Position numbers and translations under genes: made by a program. Source: Polytrichum commune (lineage: Eukaryota; Streptophyta; Polytrichopsida; Polytrichales; Polytrichaceae). Taken from it: DNA of 64,000 bases. The stretch spans positions 47,921,169 through 47,985,168 of the forward strand of contig OX485806.1 in NCBI GenBank assembly GCA_950295325.1, read 5' to 3'. Of the stretch, positions 1-11,787 are shown piece by piece (positions within the stretch are counted from its first letter, which is position 1; every line of letters starts with the position of its first letter). The notes under the pieces are model-generated. The model was not told where the DNA came from. It ran no database searches and saw only the letters and a program-made list of their open reading frames with translations.

Positions 1-1799
1 TGTGACATGAAATTGAAACATTCTGAAATACATGCGCCCACAGAGATGCTTGAGCAAGAAATGAATCCAAAACATTTTCCTTCCTTGGAGAAAGCAAGAA
101 ATGATTAGATGCACGTAACATAGGGCTAGAATTCCACCAGCTCAACCACTGTATCTTATATGTGCCATGAACCGTTGATGCAGCAATTTTCAACAATTTT
201 ACCAATATTATCTCCGGTTTTGGATTAGACCTTCAATGCGAGTTGACCTGGAGAAAAACTTAAATCATGAATATATATCAAACATACAACATTAACGATG
301 AAATAATAAAAGTATGTAAAAATCAAGTATGCAAAATTTTGAATATATATGAATTCAAGTATCTAAGAATCGAAGATACAAATATACAAAAATTTAAGTA
401 TGTATAAATTCAACCATGCAAAAGTTATATATGTTACAATATGATAATACAAAAATCGATAGTCAAGTTTGCAAAAATTCAAATATGTAAGATTTGAAGA
501 TGTAAAAAATTAAGTATGCAAAAATATAAGAAATGATTCATAATTAAAAAAAAGATAAATGAAAAATAAATTCACCTCCTCTAGAAAACTCCATAAAATT
601 CATCTCGTTTCCAAGATCTGCAACAACCAATTTTTTTTCAAATTCTCTAGTTATGATATTTTTGATGAAAGATATAGTCTCATTATAAATTCTACATGCC
701 TCCTCTATGGCCGCAACAACATAACGCTGTACACACAGACATATAATAAGATTTTAGCTTTTAACATAATTATGAAAACAAACAGACAAAAATCAAACAA
801 AATTTGGAGATTGAACCTTGTATAAAAATTCCATAAAGACATCAATTCTTGAAGCATACCAATTCGAATTAGTTTTTTATTCACACTTTCTGTTATCACC
901 AACTAAAATTAATGATTTGTAATTCTCAAGTGGTAGAAAACCAAAATGACAAATCCGATGAAATTTGTGAACAAGATTGGTATTTACATGGTCACTTTCA
1001 GTGGACCTAGAAAAAATAAAATTTTAGACAAAATGATAAAAATTAAGCAATAAGATAACTTGCAAAAAATAAATATGAAGTTTATACATGTTCACATTAT
1101 ATATCGCTTCAAAAATAATTCCAACATTTCCAAATGCATTGAAACATATGCAATCAACTGCATAATGCCATTCTTGATCGTCAACATGAAAAAGCTCTAT
1201 ATGTCATCACCATGCAATCGACCGCTGATTTATTTTCCAAACAAAAAATATTTTATTGCACAAATTGACATAATCATCATCAACATGAAGTTTCCCCTCA
1301 AATGAGGCATTAGCTACACACCAATGAACATTCCAAATTGTTTTCATTTCAACATTCATTTCAAATTGATTTTTTAAAATCATAAATTGATACATGTCGC
1401 CTTCTCTATAGCCATTGATAAATTCATTCTCTAAAAATTGCACATCAACCTCAAGCACAAGTCAAACCATAGCCAATGATACCAAACAACATATAAGAAT
1501 GGAAATTCTAGATTTCTCTGGTGGTTTAATATCCAAGTTGTTGATGACAAAATTAAAATCTATTTTTTGTGGTTTTGCGTTTGATTGAGAATCTTTTCAA
1601 CATCTTTCAATTATTCAACATTCGCATCATCATCATCATTACGATCACTAGGGTTACAATCTTGCATCTAAAAAATTTACAAATCATTAATGATAAAATA
1701 TTAATTCTCAATCACAGAAATGGTAATGACAAAATAAAAATCAAATATGAAATTAAGTAAGCTTTAAATACTTAAAATTCAAATATACTAAATAAATAG
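1..1799. other. AT-rich intergenic DNA, no gene recognised
   Basis: AT-rich sequence with only short open frames (for example 559-825 plus and 1207-1458 minus), none with a motif I recognise. A degenerate short-repeat patch lies at 290-535. No transposon ends were found. Confidence 0.6.
290..535. repeat. Degenerate AT-rich short tandem repeat
   Basis: The motif AAGTATGCAAAAATTCA recurs many times with substitutions and variable spacing (for example near 322, 391, 466 and 512). It looks like a decayed minisatellite. No function is implied. Confidence 0.5.
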
Positions 1800-2770
1800 G
1801 ATTTCACATTTACACATATTATCATTCATATACATCCACACACATTTTCATTTAAACTTATACACACACACACATATATTATTATTCACACTCATATACA
1901 CACTCTCACATGTATATATTTATTTAGAATCACACAAGCTTATATTCTTATACATACACATTCACACATTCTAATTCACACTCTTTTATATATACACTCA
2001 TATTCATACATACGTTCATACATTCACATACATATTATCATTTACAGTCACATACAAACTCGTATACATATTATCACTCACACTCAGATACATATTATCA
2101 CTCACATTCACATACACACTAACATACATATTATCACTCACATCCATATACACAATCTCAAACATATAGACTCATGTACATATTATCATTCACACTCATA
2201 CATACTCACATACATATCATAACTCATATTTGCATATACACTCTCACATATACACATTCACATACACAATCTTACACCTATGTACACATATTATCACTTA
2301 TACTTACAATTTCATTGACACTCTCTCATACTCACACTCATGTACATTCTCATTCATACTCTCTCACACTCACACTCATGTACATGCAATTTCATTCACA
2401 TTCACATTCTCTCACACTCACACTCATGTACATGCAATTTCATTCACACATTTACACACACACATTCTTATTCACACTCACACACACACATATTCTTATT
2501 TATATTATTTTATATACACACTCATACACACACACACACATTTTTATTTATATTATTTCATATCTACACTCATACACACACATTTTCATTCACACACACA
2601 CACATATATATATATGCCTTTGTCATTGAATTCGATTGGGTTGCACACTCAAAGTTTATAACTTTTGGATTATCTCTCATATATACATTAACACTTACAT
2701 ACATATTTTCACTCACATAAACATTTTCATTGATATTCATACATACATTCGCATTCACACTCATAAAGTG
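1800..2770. repeat. CA-rich low-complexity tract
   Basis: About 1 kb made of CACACTCA, CATACACA, ACATTC and TATTATCACTCACA words, ending in an ACAC/ATAT run near 2590-2620. The overlapping open frames in all three plus frames (2174-2720) arise because the tract is almost free of G and so poor in stop codons. They are not genes. Confidence 0.9.
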
Positions 2771-2810
2771 CATTAGCACTTGCATTGCCTCCAAGTTCGG
2801 CCAAAAAATG

Positions 2811-2837
2811 TTTAGGGTTTTAGAGTTTAGGGTTTTG
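2811..2837 (+). repeat. Short interstitial telomere-like run
   Basis: TTTAGGG-type words occur twice, interrupted by TTTAGAG. This matches the common plant telomere motif but is far too short to be a telomere. Confidence 0.55.
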
Positions 2838-2840
2838 GTA

Positions 2841-3247
2841 CTTTAAGGCCTGCTAATTTTTATGTGCCAATTTATTATGACTATAAACTATCCTCTTGAG
2901 GATGATGGTCATATGAGTGTCTTAGACGATTTACTTGGTTTGAGGTTCAATCTCCAGATAGGAACCATATACGTGGAGCAAGAGATATACACTATGAATA
3001 ATAATATATCAGAAACAATATTGATGCAAAAGATTCGGAGTGATGATGGTCATGTATGGATTTTAGGTATGGGAATATTTAGGGAACATTTTGATTCCCA
3101 TTTGCAAACTTCTACTGTCATTTTAACGAACGAGTCGATCACATCGACGGTCTAAAACCCAAGAGTCGACACTGTTAAATTAGAACCTAATAAAGATGGT
3201 GTTTTTATGTTGTCTGATTTTGATGACGAAGTTTGTCCAGTATTCGT
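2841..3247. other. Unassigned sequence left of an LTR
   Basis: An open frame at 2862-3155 (97 aa, plus) resembles nothing I know. The segment ends where an LTR-A fragment begins at 3248. It may be remnant transposon or unique DNA. Confidence 0.3.
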
Positions 3248-4378
3248 TGTGAGGCCAAACCCGCCACCCTTAAGCGTCCTAGTCCGGGTGATGGTTTTGA
3301 GAATCACATATCTTGTAATGACAATTAATGAAACACAAAATCCAACTTGGGTCTTCCGCCCAAGTAATTTATTAATTCCCCTCTACTAGTCACATGCGTA
3401 CTTCTTCTTACTCACTCTTGTGAGTGCAAGTGAAAGTGACTATCTCACTACCCTTACTCCAACCTCTTTTTATGGTTTTCATTCACTTGGTGATTCTCTT
3501 CAATTTCCCACATGACTTGAGGCAACAACACCTCGTTAATGCTAGTATCATGTGCGAGCACACCTTTAGCCGAATCAAGTCTCCACGTCATGGTTTTAGC
3601 CATGCCTACCCTTGCCGACATTCTTCTTGAGATTCTAACTGTGGAAGAACTTGGCCTTGTAGAATCCATGAGGTGATGACCAACCTAGCAACTTGGTGCC
3701 AACTCCACGTCGATGTCGACTCCTCGCTTGACGTCAACTTCACCCTTAATATCGACTCCACGCTTAACGCCACCTTGGTGACAACCTCAAAGCCACTGCA
3801 CTAATCCCAACTATCAACTAAACCCCTTCGCTAGTTTAACCCAACCCCCCTAATGTCACAGCTGCGGGTACACCCATCTCCCTAATATCACAGCTGTGGA
3901 TACACCCAGGTCCCTAATATCACAGCTGTGGATACACCCAACTCTCTACTATCACAGCTGTGGATACACCCAACTCTCTACTATCACAGCTGTGGATACA
4001 TCCAACTGCTGTGGGTACACCCAGCTCCGTAATATCACAGCTGTGGATACACCCAGCTCCCTAATATTACAGCTGTGGATACACCCAACTCCCTAATATC
4101 ACAGCTGTGAATACACCCAACTCTCTACTATCACAACTGTGGATACACCCAACTCTCTACTATCATAGCTATGGATATACCCAGCTCCCTAATATCATAG
4201 CTGTGGATACACCCAGCTCCCTAATATCATAGCTGTGGATACACCCAGCTCTCTACTATCACAACTCTCTACTCTCTACTATAACATAACGAGCTAAGCT
4301 CTAAATGCCTCAAACCAAAGACTACTCCTAACAAGTATCAACTAACTTCAAGGCTAGTTAGTCTTGGTTCTTCACCTT
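3248..4378 (-). mobile_element. Truncated LTR-A (3' part, minus orientation)
   Basis: It begins TGTGAGGCCAAAC, the reverse complement of the LTR-A 3' end, followed by the family's CCACCCTTAAGCGTCCTAG block. It holds a tandem array at 3848-4262. The other LTR terminus (GGGCTCACA on plus) is absent. Similarity to another LTR-A (28900-28975) runs out near 4378, where MULE-like sequence starts. No TSD can be read because one end is missing. Confidence 0.7.
3848..4262. repeat. 32-bp tandem repeat inside LTR-A
   Basis: About a dozen copies of a 32-bp unit containing TATCACAGCTGTGGATACA. The CAGCTG centre is shared in spirit with the AGCTGG-containing arrays of other LTR-A copies. There are no unique spacers, so this is not CRISPR. 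Confidence 0.85.
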
Positions 4379-5389
4379 GAGGCCCCTCAAAAATCAATAA
4401 TGGAGTATAAAGTATGTCAAGCAACACCTATGTGCATTGCATTGTGTCATGCTTGCATAATATACGTCCACTTCACATCCACTAGGATGTCGAGGGCTTG
4501 TATTCATCTAGATGTACATGACCACGTTGTGTACAAAGATATGTGTCGTGAGTCACTGGACATGGCTTACAAGTGCGTTGCTCAAAAGATCATGAAAATA
4601 CCCATTGCCAAAAACTCTACTATGGTAATGGCAACGAGCAATTAAAACCTCCATCAAATGGCAAAGGCCATCACTTGGCAGGGTTGTCATTAAAGGTGGT
4701 TATGGATAGATTTTATTACTCTTGCCTCTCCAAATTGTCGTAATTTTATGTCAGGTTCAAAGCATTTTGTTCGTATTGGAATGGATATGATGGATAGTAT
4801 AATGGCTCTAAAAAACCATTCATGTTTCAAATACATCTATGATATAGGTTTTGAGGGCAATCCAAAGACAAAGTGTTTGTTTTGAAGATGTAAGTAGATA
4901 TATCAAGGAGTAATGTGGTTCTTGTGAAGCGTATGCAAGTCGGAGGGGACATGGATAATGCTTGACCATGTCAAACATTTGAATGACTAGACCACCTTGG
5001 CGTGCCATATGTACGATAACAAATATTGTAAGGTGTTGACGATTGCATTTTGTGACATGCAATCTGAAAATGGTAGAGCACAAACATTCTCTTGGAAAAA
5101 CTTGAATTCGGTCATGGCGAAGAATGGAATGCCAAATGTAAACTTCAAGAGTTTTATGGCAGACAATGCTTGAGCTAATTGGAATGCAGTGAGGAAGATC
5201 TATGGGGACGGTGACCCATGTCTACCTATGGTCGATCGTGAGCGCATGTGTATTTTCCATTGGTCTTCAAGTTTGCATAAGATGATGCAATTCTTGCAAT
5301 TTCAGCACAAACAAATATGCAAAGATTATAAGGACTCAAAGACAATGGACAAAGTTGAGACTAAATACCATGCATTTTGTTTATGGTGG
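4379..5389 (+). pseudogene. MULE-like transposase remnant
   Basis: Broken plus-strand coding sequence. Translated pieces include a His/Cys-rich stretch with RACIHLDVHDHVV near 4493-4540 and ADNA-ANWNAVRKIYGDGDP near 5163-5216 (with an internal stop), followed by C-FHWSSSLHK. The D-A--NW--V block followed by a C-(x)-H-W block is the layout I associate with Mutator-like transposases, but no search was done. The frame is interrupted by stops and frameshifts and is cut off at 5389 by the LTR starting at 5390. An alternative is another zinc-finger/DDE transposase family. Confidence 0.45.
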
Positions 5390-7022
5390 TGTGAGCCAGG
5401 ATCACTCCCACTTTTGCTTGCGTCATAGTCCTGGTGAGAGATCCCCCTTCCACGAGTTACCAGCTTTTAACAAAAGAGCGTAGTCTCCTCCCATGTAAAT
5501 GACAAAATGGTGCCCACAATACCTTATCTTTATTACATTTGACCACCAGTGTCACACACTTTATGCCACACACCACACTCAAACCCTCCAATTTACTAAT
5601 GTGAACTACCCCAAACTAAATCAGTGCCAACACCGACTTGAACAGTGGGGCTTGGCTTCTTCTCCTAATTCAAATAAACTATCTACCCCATGCCACTCTA
5701 TTTTTTTTAATAACTCCTACCAATAACTATCAAGGAACCGTGACAACAATTGTGGCTGCCTCAACTTGGCCGCTAAGCTTCTGGAATTGCTAGTCACATG
5801 CGGCGTTGCAAAGCCATAATCCGTTCACCTCCTCTTCCAATTTACCAATCCTCTTCCCCAAGGCTTTGATTTGGTTGTCAAGTCCTCAACTTCATTCCCA
5901 GCATCGTCACCCTCAAGTGCAGCTCTTCAGTTTGCTGCTGTGACCAGCAACCGACCATCGTGCTGCTTGGATTGTCAGCCTTAGCGGAAAGCTCAAACTC
6001 CCTGTTTCACAACTTGGTTGCGACCCTCTCACCTGCAGCTGCCTCCGCAGTATCCAATTTCCTTGCCATCTCTCTTCAGATTGTGCTTTTAGTTGGCGGT
6101 GTCTTATATTGGGCCTAGATTCGATTCCCTATCCTTAGGCTTTTCGTCTGTCTGTGCAACGTCTACAGCCTTGTCATTAGCCAGAGCCTCCTTACATTCG
6201 GCCCTCAAGAATGCTTCCATACACATTGCATCTACCAACCTCGGCTGGCCAACAAAAACGAATTCAACCCCTGGAATCAACGCATCTGGTGGCAATCCGA
6301 TTGCGACACTGGGAGTTCTCACCGCCGCTGGTCTCCAAAACCTTCTGTGAGCAGCCCCTACTCCTCTCTCCTATGCACCACCATTCGCCAAAGACCGCAC
6401 ATGTGGAGACAAGGTTTATGCAGTTCCCCAACCATCTGCCTTCAGCTCCCTTCTTTTCCCGAACCTTTCTTGTTGGTCAGTGGCCTCATAGTATTTTTGT
6501 CCGCATTTGACCTCAACCCGAACCAACCCAACATCCAATTTCGTTTGGGGAATCTCCCTTGCCTCAGCAGTTCCTTCGCAAACCTCTTCACAACCCAACA
6601 TTCTCTGGTCCCGATCCTCTCACCTTAGCATCATTCTGCCGCTTCCAGCTGAGAACTCCGCTCTTGGCTGCTAGAGAGAGAGCCGCATTCCATAACCGCC
6701 CCCCATTCACAGGCCCCGGATTCTTCTAGGGTCCACAGGGCCCCCTTACCTAAAACAAACAATATCTAATACTACTTAAGCTAATAAAACCTAACTCACC
6801 ATGCTTGAGTCCTAAGCCTAAGAAACCCATCACCACACCTAAGTAATTCCGCCCAATCGATAACCACTAACGCACAAGCGCCCAAGCCTAAAGTATAAAT
6901 TGCAATCAAAATCAAAGCCCCACTCTTTTTTATGTTGTTGAATACTTGATGAAAAATCAAAGCCTAATTTTTAATGAATTATAAGGGTTAAGAACACATG
7001 TGGGCACCATATCAGGCTCACA
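5390..7022 (-). mobile_element. 3' LTR of Gypsy-A
   Basis: On the plus strand it runs from TGTGAGCC to GGCTCACA. The internal side is the family-typical CACCAATTA|TGTGAGCC junction (read on minus), which is seen again at 43065-43085 in a second Gypsy-A fragment. It contains CACTCTTTTTTA near 6924, the reverse of the AAAAAGAGTG motif found near the start of LTR-A copies. The middle is GC-rich and non-repetitive. Confidence 0.75.
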
Positions 7023-7407
7023 TAATTGGTGACCATTCAGAATCTCTTGCTTGAAGGTGAGTGGCTTTCAAGCTTTGTACTCCTTGCACCGACTGCTTGA
7101 TGTCCGGGTCGGAAAGCTCTCTCTGTTCAATGTTTCCAATTGCAAAGAATTGTTTAGAAATGTCTCACAAATAAAGTATGGCCCCAGCCCCACCGCATCA
7201 GACTTACCCGGAAATTCAAGTTTTCTAGCATCTTGAATCATCACCATCATACCTAGCCTTAGTGCCCTCTTCTTGTGTTGTTTATCAAAGGTGATTTTCC
7301 TTCACTTTTGGATGGCCTCGATGTGTTAAACTGCCATCCTTCCTTTTTTCATGAAGCTCCTCCAAGGTTGTTAGCCTATTCCTCAACGATTGACTATCCG
7401 TGAGACG
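7023..7407 (-). pseudogene. Gypsy-A integrase C-terminal segment
   Basis: Minus-strand translation includes MVMIQDARKLEFPGK and NNSLQLETLNRESFP, closely matching the plus-strand copy at 42830-43016. It is the IN C-terminal end, just upstream of the 3' LTR. A frameshift separates it from the upstream LTDSQSLRN block at 7350-7405. The segment is split from the rest of integrase by the solo LTR 7408-8815. Confidence 0.7.
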
Positions 7408-8815
7408 TGTGAGCCCAAAATGGTGCCCACATGTGTGGTTAACTTCAAAAGTTATTAGGATGTGGTCCTTTTTTTATTGTGATTGCTATTTCAAAACTAA
7501 AAAGAGTGTAACCCTTGGGGTTAGTGTGTTTTTGTGTTAACAAGTGATTTACGTCATTTGTGTGTTGAGAGAGGTTTAGTGTTAATTAGATTTAGTTAAA
7601 GTAATTGTAGTTTGTACTTTTGTTATTAGGTAAGTGGATGAGAGCTTAGGGCTTAAGGCTAGTTCAAGTGTCCGAATTGGGCATGAAGGTTGCCTACTTT
7701 GGGATTGATGGCTGTTTGAATTAGGTGTAGCATTGTGCGGAGTAGGCAAGTGGCAGCTATGCAAGGCAAAGAGAATGTTGAATCCTCGGAATCAGCTGCG
7801 AGGAGGTAGAGGCGACAACCGCTAACGGGTTTTTCTTCTTCTTTTCTGGTTCGGAGGTCTTGGAGCTGAGCTCCGAGATTGAAGGAGCTTAGAAGATTGA
7901 GGATGGCTGGAATCAGTTCGAAGGAGTTCAGAAGATTGAGGCGAGCTGGAATTAGTTCGAAGGAGCTCAGAAGATTGAGGCTGGCTGGAATCAGTTCGAA
8001 GGAACTTAGAAGATTGAGGCTGGCTGGAATCAGTTCGAAGGAGCTCAGAAGATTGAGGCTGGCTGGAATCAGTTCGAAGGAACTTAGAAGATTGAGGCTG
8101 GCTGGAATCAGTTCGAAGGAGCTCAGAAGATTGAGGCTGGCTGGAATTAGTTCGAAGGAACTCAGAAGATTGAGGTTGATTGGAATTAGTTCGAAGGAGC
8201 TTAGAAGATTAAGGCGAGCTGGAATTAGTTCGAAGGAGCTCAGAAGATTGAGGCGAGCTGGAATTAGTTTGAGGAAGCTTGAAACTGCGAGGGTGGCTAG
8301 GATTTAGTCCGAAGGGGCTTGAAACTTCGAGGGCGAGCTGGAGAACCTTAACTAGGACACCTGTCCGGTGACGGGCAGGGCCCGAAGCCCAAACATCGTT
8401 AAATGGTGGAGGTAGTACCGCAACTGAGATTGATTTAGGGTAAGGGGGGGTTAGGTTTAGTAGTATATTAGGTGGTGTATTAGTTAATTAAAGATATAGG
8501 CAAGGGGTTAAACTAGGAACTTAGTTTATTAGTGAAATAGTGGGTTGCTAAGTGCAAATGACGATGTTGTGAAGAAGGTTTTGAGTGGGGAAATGTGTGT
8601 GAGTGTGGGATATGATGTGGAGAGAAAGTGAGGCTAGAGAAGAGCGTTTCTCAACGCTTGTACTCTTACCATGGAATAAATTGGTGTGCTAAGATTGATG
8701 TGGAATGTGACGGGGTATAATGAGGTTGGAGAAATAGAGTTATGCAAGCAAGGAATGTGAATCCCATGCCCCCACCCGGACTATGACGCCTAAGGGTGGG
8801 TGGTTTGGCCTCACA
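7408..8815 (+). mobile_element. Solo LTR-A, TSD AGACG/AAACG
   Basis: Starts TGTGAGCCCAAAA and ends TTTGGCCTCACA, a near-perfect terminal inverted repeat with TG...CA. Flanks are AGACG (7403-7407) and AAACG (8816-8820), a 5-bp duplication with one mismatch. It carries AAAAAGAGTG near 7498, a 39-bp tandem array, and an AATAAA-type signal near 8680. It interrupts the minus-strand integrase between '...VAIESR' and 'RLTDSQS'. Confidence 0.9.
7869..8340 (+). repeat. 39-bp tandem repeat inside solo LTR-A
   Basis: About ten copies of a 39-bp unit containing GCTGGAATCAGTTCGAAGG. Because 39 is a multiple of three it yields a 142-aa open frame of KELRRLRLAGISS repeats (7879-8307). I regard that as an accidental translation, since the array is specific to this LTR copy. 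Confidence 0.85.
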
Positions 8816-9138
8816 AAACGCGACTCTATCGCAACTCGTAATGACTCCACATCGAACTCAATGGGTAGTGTGGCCTCCAACCCACACACTAATGAGAATG
8901 GAGTGGCTTGTGTCGTCACCTTGAAGGTTATCCGATAAGTCCACAATGCCGCTTTTAACTTGACGTACCAATCCCTCTTCGAATTGTGAATTGTCTTGTG
9001 AAGGATGCTCACCAAAGTCCCGTTAATACGCTCCATCTAACCATTGGTCTGCGGATGATAAGGAGTTGTTTTCCTATGGTCTATCTTGAACTTACATGTC
9101 ATCTCCTGAAACATCTCATTTAAGAAGTGGGTGCCCCT
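8816..9138 (-). pseudogene. Gypsy-A integrase middle segment
   Basis: Minus-strand reading gives THFLNEMFQEMTCKFKID then TTPYHPQTNG, a stop codon, and MERINGTLVS, followed by WTYRITFKVTTQATPFSL and GLEATLPIEF. This is the part of the gypsy integrase core around the third catalytic residue (the E of MERI). The in-frame stop (TAG near 9035) and the flanking LTR insertions destroy it. Confidence 0.8.
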
Positions 9139-10238
9139 TGTGAGGCCAAACCACCCACCCTTATGCGTCCTAGTCCGGGGGAGGGAATGGGAATCACATT
9201 CATGTTTAAATAACTCCTTCTTCCAAACATCGTACCAATCCATCACATATTCCATCAACTTTGGCACACCGATTTATTCCATGACATGAGTACAAGCGTT
9301 GACAAACGCTCTTCTCTATTATCACATTCCTAACACACCCTATTGCGACCCCACAATCACATTATGTAATAACCTAATTACTAAACTATAACTTAGTCTA
9401 GTGTGACCCTATTACCTACCTCCCTTATATCACTTCGGTTCCAACCACCTGGCTAATGCCGCATCCCAACCAGCTTTGCTAGACGTACTGTCGCAACTCC
9501 CAACGAGCTTAGCTTGGCCCACTGCCGCAAGTCCCAACCAGCTTAGCTTGGCTACTGCCGCAAATCCTCAACCAACTTAGCTGGGCTTACTGTCGTAGCT
9601 CCCAACTAGCTTAGCTTGTCTACTGCCGCAAATCCTCAACCAACTTAGCTTGGCTCACTGCCGCGATTCCCAACTAGCCTAGCTGGGCTTCTACCGCAAC
9701 TCCTCAACCAGCTTAGCTGGACTTATCGCCGCAACTCCCAAACCAGCTTAGCTTGGCTACTGTCGCAAATCCTCAACCAGCTTAGCTTGGCTCACTGCTG
9801 CAATTCCCAACCAGCCTTGCTTGGCTACTGCCGCAAATCCTTAACCAGCTTAGCTTGAGAGCCCCCTCTCTCAAAGTTCATGAGAGAGCTCAAAAAACAG
9901 GAGGGCTTAACCCCTCACCTCTCTCCTACTTAGTAGGACCTCATCCTATCCACTAAACCCTCACCCCCTAAACCAACACGATAGGTTTTAATTCAAACAC
10001 TTACACCCCGAGGCCCTTCCCCTTATTTAACACACATACTATCAACTTAATTAACCCAATTCCCTAATGCCACTCATCCTTTAATTAACCTCACCAAATA
10101 AGCCTAAGGCCTAAAACATAAATCCACACCAAGACTCACTCTTTTTAATTGTTTTTAAGAGACCAATAATGACTTCAAATGCAATTCTAAGTAAATTCTA
10201 AACATAAAACAAATATGAGCAACCATTTTGGGCTCATA
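9139..10238 (-). mobile_element. Solo LTR-A, TSD CCCCT
   Basis: On plus it reads TGTGAGGCCAAACC ... CATTTTGGGCTCATA, so the LTR is on the minus strand (its start has mutated from TGTGAG to TATGAG). Flanks 9134-9138 and 10239-10243 are both CCCCT, a perfect 5-bp duplication. The insertion lies within the integrase codons for SDRG|THFLN. It holds a roughly 34-bp tandem array. Confidence 0.93.
9455..9870. repeat. About 34-bp tandem repeat inside solo LTR-A
   Basis: About a dozen units built on AACCAGCTTAGCTTGGCTA plus CTGCCGCAAATCCTC, with 33-35 bp spacing. The sequence differs from arrays in sister LTRs. Confidence 0.85.
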
Positions 10239-10582
10239 CCCCTATCACTAACCATAATCTTGGGATACCCGAACCTTGAGATGATAATCTCATACATAAA
10301 TGTGGCGGCATTGGCGGCTGTTTTCGTCTTTACAGCCTTAGCTTCCGCTAACTTAGTCAAATATTTGGTAGCAGCTACAATGTAAGCCATGCCTTTCGAG
10401 GAATGGGGGTGAACCTGCCAACATAATCGATCCCCCATTTCTCAAAGAGAACTAGAGGTAAAGACACATGAAGTGGCATCTTCATTCGGAGGTTGTTCCT
10501 CGCATACCTCTGATAGGCATCACACTTCTTGACATATTCCTTAGCGTCCTTAAACAAGTCGGGCCAGAAATATCATGCCCTC
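10239..10582 (-). pseudogene. Gypsy-A integrase N-terminal half
   Basis: Minus reading includes FKDAKEYVKKCDAYQRYAR (zinc-binding C--CQR tail), MPLHVSLPLVLFEKWGIDYVG (first catalytic D) and YIVAATKYLTKLAEA, ending FGYPKIMVSDRG (second catalytic D). Frameshifts separate the pieces. Bases 10485-10582 recur at 11690-11787 on the far side of the solo LTR. Confidence 0.8.
10485..10582. repeat. Left copy of a 98-bp direct repeat flanking a solo LTR
   Basis: This 98-bp stretch of integrase sequence abuts the left end of the LTR at 10583. It matches 11690-11787, which abuts the right end of the same LTR, with about five differences. It behaves like an abnormally long target duplication. Confidence 0.9.
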
Positions 10583-11689
10583 TATGAGCCCAAAATGAGT
10601 GCTCATATTTGTTTTATGGTTAGAATTTATTTAGAATTGCATTTAGAGTGTTATTGAAACAATCAAAAGTGTAAAAAGAGTGAGGCTTGGTGTGGTTTGT
10701 GTTTTAGGCTGTAAGCCATTTTGTGTGGTTAAGTAGAAGCTTAATGATATTAGGGAGTGTTTTGGTTGAGTGGGTAGTGTTTGAGGAAGCAAGGGTAAGG
10801 TCCTTTGATTTAAATGTTTGAATTAGAACATGCTCTTGTTGGTTTAAAGGGCGAAGGTTAGTGAATAGGATAAGGTCCTCCTAAGTAGGAGAAGGTTAAG
10901 GGGCTTGTGGTCTTGGGTGCCCTCTCCTCCTCCTCCTCTTCTCTCTTCATTCTCTTCTCCTCCCCTCTCTCTCTCTCTTCTCCTCTATTAGAGTTTTGAG
11001 CTCTTAGAGCTAAAAATATGTGTGGGAATTAAAGAAAGGCTTAGGGGAATTAGTGGGTTTAGGTGAATTACTTAGTTAGGAGTTTTGTTAGAATTAGGTA
11101 GATAGAGAAGCTGCTGGTTTGGTTGGGTATAAGCTGCTGTTGGACCGGGAAGAAGCTGCTGGTTTAGCTGGGCATAAGTTGCTGGTTTAGCTGGGCAGAA
11201 GTTGCTAGTTTGGTTGGGTATAAGCTGCTGTTGGACCGGGCAGAAGCTGCTGGTTTGGCTGGGCAGAAACTGTTGTTTGGTTGGGTATAAGCTGTTGTTG
11301 GACCGGGCAGAAGCTACTGGTTTAGTTGGATAAAAGCTGCTGGTTTGGCTGGGTATAAGCTGTTGTTGTGTGGACAGGTATGGAATCGGGCATGGACCAT
11401 TGGCGAGCTGGCCGGGCAGGGGGAAGGCCCAAGCGCTCAATTGGCGTTTTAAATGGTAGGCTAGGTAATTAGGGATTTACATGTTGGTTTGTAATTCACT
11501 TAGGAATAAGGAGAAGAGCATTTTTCAATGCTTGTATTTTTATTATGAAATAAAATGGTGTGCAATAATTAATGGGAATCGAAATGGAGTTTTATGAAGA
11601 TTGGTAAAAGGGAGTTATGTGAACATGAATGTGATCCCCATTCCCTCACCCGGACTAGGATGCTTAAGGGTGGGTGGTTTGGCCTCACA
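10583..11689 (+). mobile_element. Solo LTR-A flanked by a 98-bp duplication
   Basis: Runs from TATGAGCCCAAAATGAG to TTTGGCCTCACA on plus. AAAAAGAGTG lies at about 10673 and a GAAATAAA signal near 11548. There is no 5-bp TSD; instead 98 bp of host integrase is repeated exactly at both LTR edges. It contains an array of GCTGCTGGTTTGGCTGGGC units. Confidence 0.85.
11100..11380. repeat. GCTGGT-rich tandem repeat inside solo LTR-A
   Basis: Roughly 23-bp units (GCTGCTGGTTTGGCTGGGC plus AGAA or TATAA) in a partly composite order. An apparent 122-aa minus frame over it is a repeat artefact. Confidence 0.8.
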
Positions 11690-11787
11690 TTCAGAGGTCG
11701 TTCCTCGTATACCTCTGATAGGCATCACACTTCTTGACATATTCCTTAGCGTCCTTAAACAAGTCGGTCCAAAAATATCATGCCCTC
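11690..11787. repeat. Right copy of the 98-bp direct repeat
   Basis: Second copy of 10485-10582, beginning at the base after the LTR end at 11689. It encodes the same zinc-finger stretch of integrase on the minus strand. Confidence 0.9.

Noticed and set aside
2174-2720. Three overlapping His/Thr/Ser-rich ORFs
   Set aside because: They arise from a CA-rich low-complexity tract with few stop codons in any frame.
2811-2837. Chromosome end or telomere
   Set aside because: Only two TTTAGGG words occur and sequence continues on both sides.
3848-4262. CRISPR-like regular repeats
   Set aside because: Units are contiguous 32-bp tandem repeats without unique spacers, inside a plant-type LTR, and there are no cas genes.
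7879-8307. 142-aa protein of 13-aa leucine/arginine-rich repeats
   Set aside because: It is the translation of a 39-bp tandem array private to one LTR. Sister LTRs have unrelated arrays, so no conserved protein exists.
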